Source of the DNA: CAZAGD01 sp964484485
GTDB taxonomy: Bacteria > Desulfobacterota > SM23-61
Assembly (NCBI GenBank): GCA_964484485.1
Contig: CAZAGD010000220.1
Coordinates: 1 to 33,677 of the forward strand
Direction of reading: 5' to 3'
DNA length: 33,677 nt
The notes beneath the pieces were generated by a model, which saw nothing but the letters and a program-made list of their open reading frames with translations, was not told the origin of the DNA and searched no databases. Position numbers and translations under genes: made by a program. This document shows, in pieces, positions 32,314-33,677 of the stretch. The stretch's first letter is position 1. The number at the start of each line of letters is the position of its first letter.

Positions 32314-32343
32314 TTGACAAGAAATTGGCAATTTGATATCAAA
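32314..32343 (+). promoter_or_regulatory. Promoter with palindrome upstream of the ABM-domain gene
   Basis: TTGACA (32314-32319), a 17-base spacer and TATCAA (32337-32342), with the perfect palindrome TTTGATATCAAA (32332-32343) over the -10 box. The leader would be about 130 bases long. The remaining intergenic DNA from 32053 is very AT-rich and shows no gene. Confidence 0.6.
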
Positions 32344-32400
32344 ATTTTATCATTAAATAATCATACAAAGTATTAAAAGGAGGTGAAGAAAGTAGGGGTT

Positions 32401-32414
32401 GCTCCTGAACCAGC
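32401..32414 (+). repeat. 14-bp inverted repeat, left arm (partner at 33305-33318)
   Basis: GCTCCTGAACCAGC in the 5' leader of the ABM gene is the exact reverse complement of GCTGGTTCAGGAGC just after its stop codon. The two arms bracket the whole gene, and in the mRNA they could pair end to end. Nearby, AAAAGGAGGTGAAG (about 32375-32389) is a strong ribosome-site-like sequence with no convincing gene after it; a very short leader peptide is possible. Confidence 0.5.
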
Positions 32415-32481
32415 GAGAGGAGAGGTATTTTAAATAAAGAACTTTTCCAATTTTGCAATGCACTTCAGAAAGGAGGCAAAA

Positions 32482-33291
32482 ATGGGTAAGAAGGTAATTA
32501 TCCTATTAGCGGCATTGGCATTTATCGTAGGAGGATTTGATTTTTCTTTTGCCGGCGATAATAAAAAATTAACCGTTTTGGCCATAGTGCATGTAAAGCC
32601 CGGGAAAGAGAAAATAGCAAAAGAAGAACTTATGAAACTCGTTCCTTTGACTCATCAAGAGCCGGGATGCATCAATTATGATATGCACATAAATGTGGGG
32701 ACAGAATGGCATAATTACAAAAAAGAGAACCCAAGATTATACATGTTTTATGAAAATTGGCGTAGTAGAGAAGATTGGGACTTACATATGCAGATGCCAT
32801 ACTTACAGAGATGGATAAATGAAATTGCTCCCAAAGTAACGGAAAAAATAGAACTTAGCATATGGGAAATGGTAAACATGCCCACTAATCCGACTTTTCG
32901 AGGAGGGGAGAATCCAGATCCAGAAGAGAAATACACTCTGTTGGCATTAGTTGATGTTAAACCTAAAGATGCTTGTATTGGAGAAGGGATTCCCGATTGC
33001 ATTGATCGCGCCCGTAAAGAAATGATGAGCTTAGTTCCCCTTACCCATACGGAACCAGGGTGCATTAACTATGAGATGCATATTAATCTGGATATGAATA
33101 CCATGGCCCCGAATCCACGCAAAGTCATGTTCTATGAAAACTGGTATGATTTTAAAGTTTGGAAGGTGGACCATATGGAAGCAGATTATTTAGTCCGCTG
33201 GTTTAATATGGCTCCAAAATTAACAGAGAAAATTGAGTTGACAGGTTGGAAGATGATCGATTTTAAAGAAAAACCAGTGCGTAAAAAATAA
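32482..33291 (+). CDS. Exported protein with two antibiotic-biosynthesis-monooxygenase (ABM) domains
   Basis: 269 residues from the ATG at 32482, which has AAAGGAGG six bases upstream; an ATG at 32458 would add eight residues before the signal peptide. Signal peptide: MGKKVIILLAALAFIVGGF to about FAG. Then two tandem ABM-like (dimeric alpha/beta barrel) repeats of about 100-115 residues. Each has LLA/LAIV-V-VKPGK or VDVKPKD, a helix ending MKLVPLTHQEPGCINYDMHI or MSLVPLTHTEPGCINYEMHI, MFYENW, a helix around LQRW or LVRW and a final TEKIELS or TEKIELT. Cytoplasmic ABM proteins are usually single-domain and act as quinol oxygenases or degrade reactive small molecules; a secreted double one is unusual. 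A Cys pair (DACIGEGIPDC) lies between strand and helix of repeat two. Function unknown. Confidence 0.85.
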   Translation: MGKKVIILLAALAFIVGGFDFSFAGDNKKLTVLAIVHVKPGKEKIAKEELMKLVPLTHQEPGCINYDMHINVGTEWHNYKKENPRLYMFYENWRSREDWDLHMQMPYLQRWINEIAPKVTEKIELSIWEMVNMPTNPTFRGGENPDPEEKYTLLALVDVKPKDACIGEGIPDCIDRARKEMMSLVPLTHTEPGCINYEMHINLDMNTMAPNPRKVMFYENWYDFKVWKVDHMEADYLVRWFNMAPKLTEKIELTGWKMIDFKEKPVRKK

Positions 33292-33303
33292 GAAAGTATA
33301 TAG

Positions 33304-33328
33304 AGCTGGTTCAGGAGCTATTTTTTTT
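33304..33328 (+). terminator. Probable terminator of the ABM gene
   Basis: A short stem within AGCTGGTTCAGGAGCT (33304-33319) is followed by A and eight T residues (33321-33328), 12 bases after the ABM stop. It overlaps the 3' end of the convergent MFS gene, whose stop lies at 33311-33313. The right arm of the 14-bp inverted repeat is inside it. Confidence 0.45.
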
Positions 33329-33677
33329 GCTTAATTTTTTTTGAATCTTAACTGGCGGTTTGGAGATGAAGATGAGCATGAAAGCCGCCAGATTGGTTAT
33401 AACTCCCAGTAAAAAAGACCACTGGTGAGATTTAGTTACATCGTAGATATATCCGCCCACTACCGGGCCGATGGCCGCGGAGACGCCCGCCAGAGTGAAG
33501 ATAGCACCGATGACCGAAGCAGCTTTTAGCCGGCCAAAATAATCACCTACGATAGCAGGAAATACAGCGCTCACCCCTCCATAAGAAAATCCGAATAGAG
33601 CCGAGAAGATATAAAGCATCCAACTTCTATTCGTCATTAAAATCCAGCACCAACAAAAAACTTGTAAGCCGAGATTA
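33311..33677 (-). CDS. MFS transporter, C-terminal part (runs off the window)
   Basis: The reading frame stays open to the window end, so the gene's 5' part lies beyond 33677; about 122 codons are seen. Visible: three or four membrane helices (WMLYIFSALFGFSYGGVSAV, SVIGAIFTLAGVSAAIGPVV, WSFLLGVITNLAAFMLIFI) and the MFS-like turn PAIVGDYFGRLKAASVIG. Together these match the last helices of an oxalate/formate-antiporter-like carrier, similar in style to the MFS at 28058. The internal ATG at 33637 is not a likely start. It converges with the ABM gene, with the stops about 20 bases apart. Confidence 0.8.
   Translation of the reverse strand, partial: NLGLQVFCWCWILMTNRSWMLYIFSALFGFSYGGVSAVFPAIVGDYFGRLKAASVIGAIFTLAGVSAAIGPVVGGYIYDVTKSHQWSFLLGVITNLAAFMLIFISKPPVKIQKKLSKKNSS

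Noticed and set aside
32375..32439. Possible short leader peptide after AAAAGGAGGTGAAG upstream of the ABM gene
   Set aside because: Candidate GTG or TTG starts give only 12-16 codons and lie at poor distances from the ribosome-site-like sequence; kept only as a note.

Overview
The window looks like chromosomal DNA of an anaerobic, moderately AT-rich bacterium. A ferredoxin-linked 2-oxoacid oxidoreductase, a radical 4-hydroxybutyryl-CoA dehydratase-type enzyme, an Old Yellow Enzyme with a cysteine cluster, a TAXI-type TRAP transporter and multi-PAS/GAF sensors together suggest a Desulfobacterota-like or syntrophic lineage. No rRNA, tRNA or ribosomal protein gene is visible, so the taxon is inference only.

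Bases 1-6700 hold a decayed toxin-antitoxin pair (UPF0175 antitoxin and PIN toxin remnants) cut by a small mobile repeat, a Wzi-like outer-membrane barrel gene, about 1.2 kb of repeat-filled DNA, a Tat-exported DUF6282 metallo-hydrolase and a glutamate dehydrogenase. Bases 6700-13500 hold, all on the minus strand, a membrane-bound hybrid histidine kinase, a PAS/GAF sensor with a Cys-pair C-terminus but no kinase domain, a 57-residue SEC-C protein and an RRM RNA-binding protein. The RRM gene has a promoter-terminator-gene leader that looks like an attenuator.

Bases 13900-32100 form what looks like a carboxylic-acid catabolic island. It starts with an Old Yellow Enzyme-type reductase (minus). 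A GntR/FCD regulator then leads a tightly overlapping operon: a ferredoxin-like subunit, the alpha, beta and gamma subunits of a 2-oxoacid:ferredoxin oxidoreductase, a 4-hydroxybutyryl-CoA dehydratase homologue, an Ldh2-family dehydrogenase and a methyltransferase. A second unit follows: TAXI binding protein, fused TRAP permease, methyltransferase, MFS carrier, PanB and an alpha/beta hydrolase. An HMG-CoA-lyase-like gene converges on it. The genes fit uptake of an organic acid, hydroxyacid oxidation, retro-aldol cleavage and oxidative decarboxylation to an acyl-CoA; the substrate is not known from sequence. The last 1.6 kb holds an exported tandem ABM-domain protein and the C-terminal part of another MFS carrier that runs off the window.

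Five copies (four complete, one cut by the window edge) of a MITE-like element of about 190-246 bp, with terminal inverted repeats and TA target duplications, are scattered through the intergenic DNA. One pair of loci gives a filled/empty site comparison. REP-like palindromes occur both inside these elements and free-standing. Several promoters carry perfect palindromes over the -10 box.
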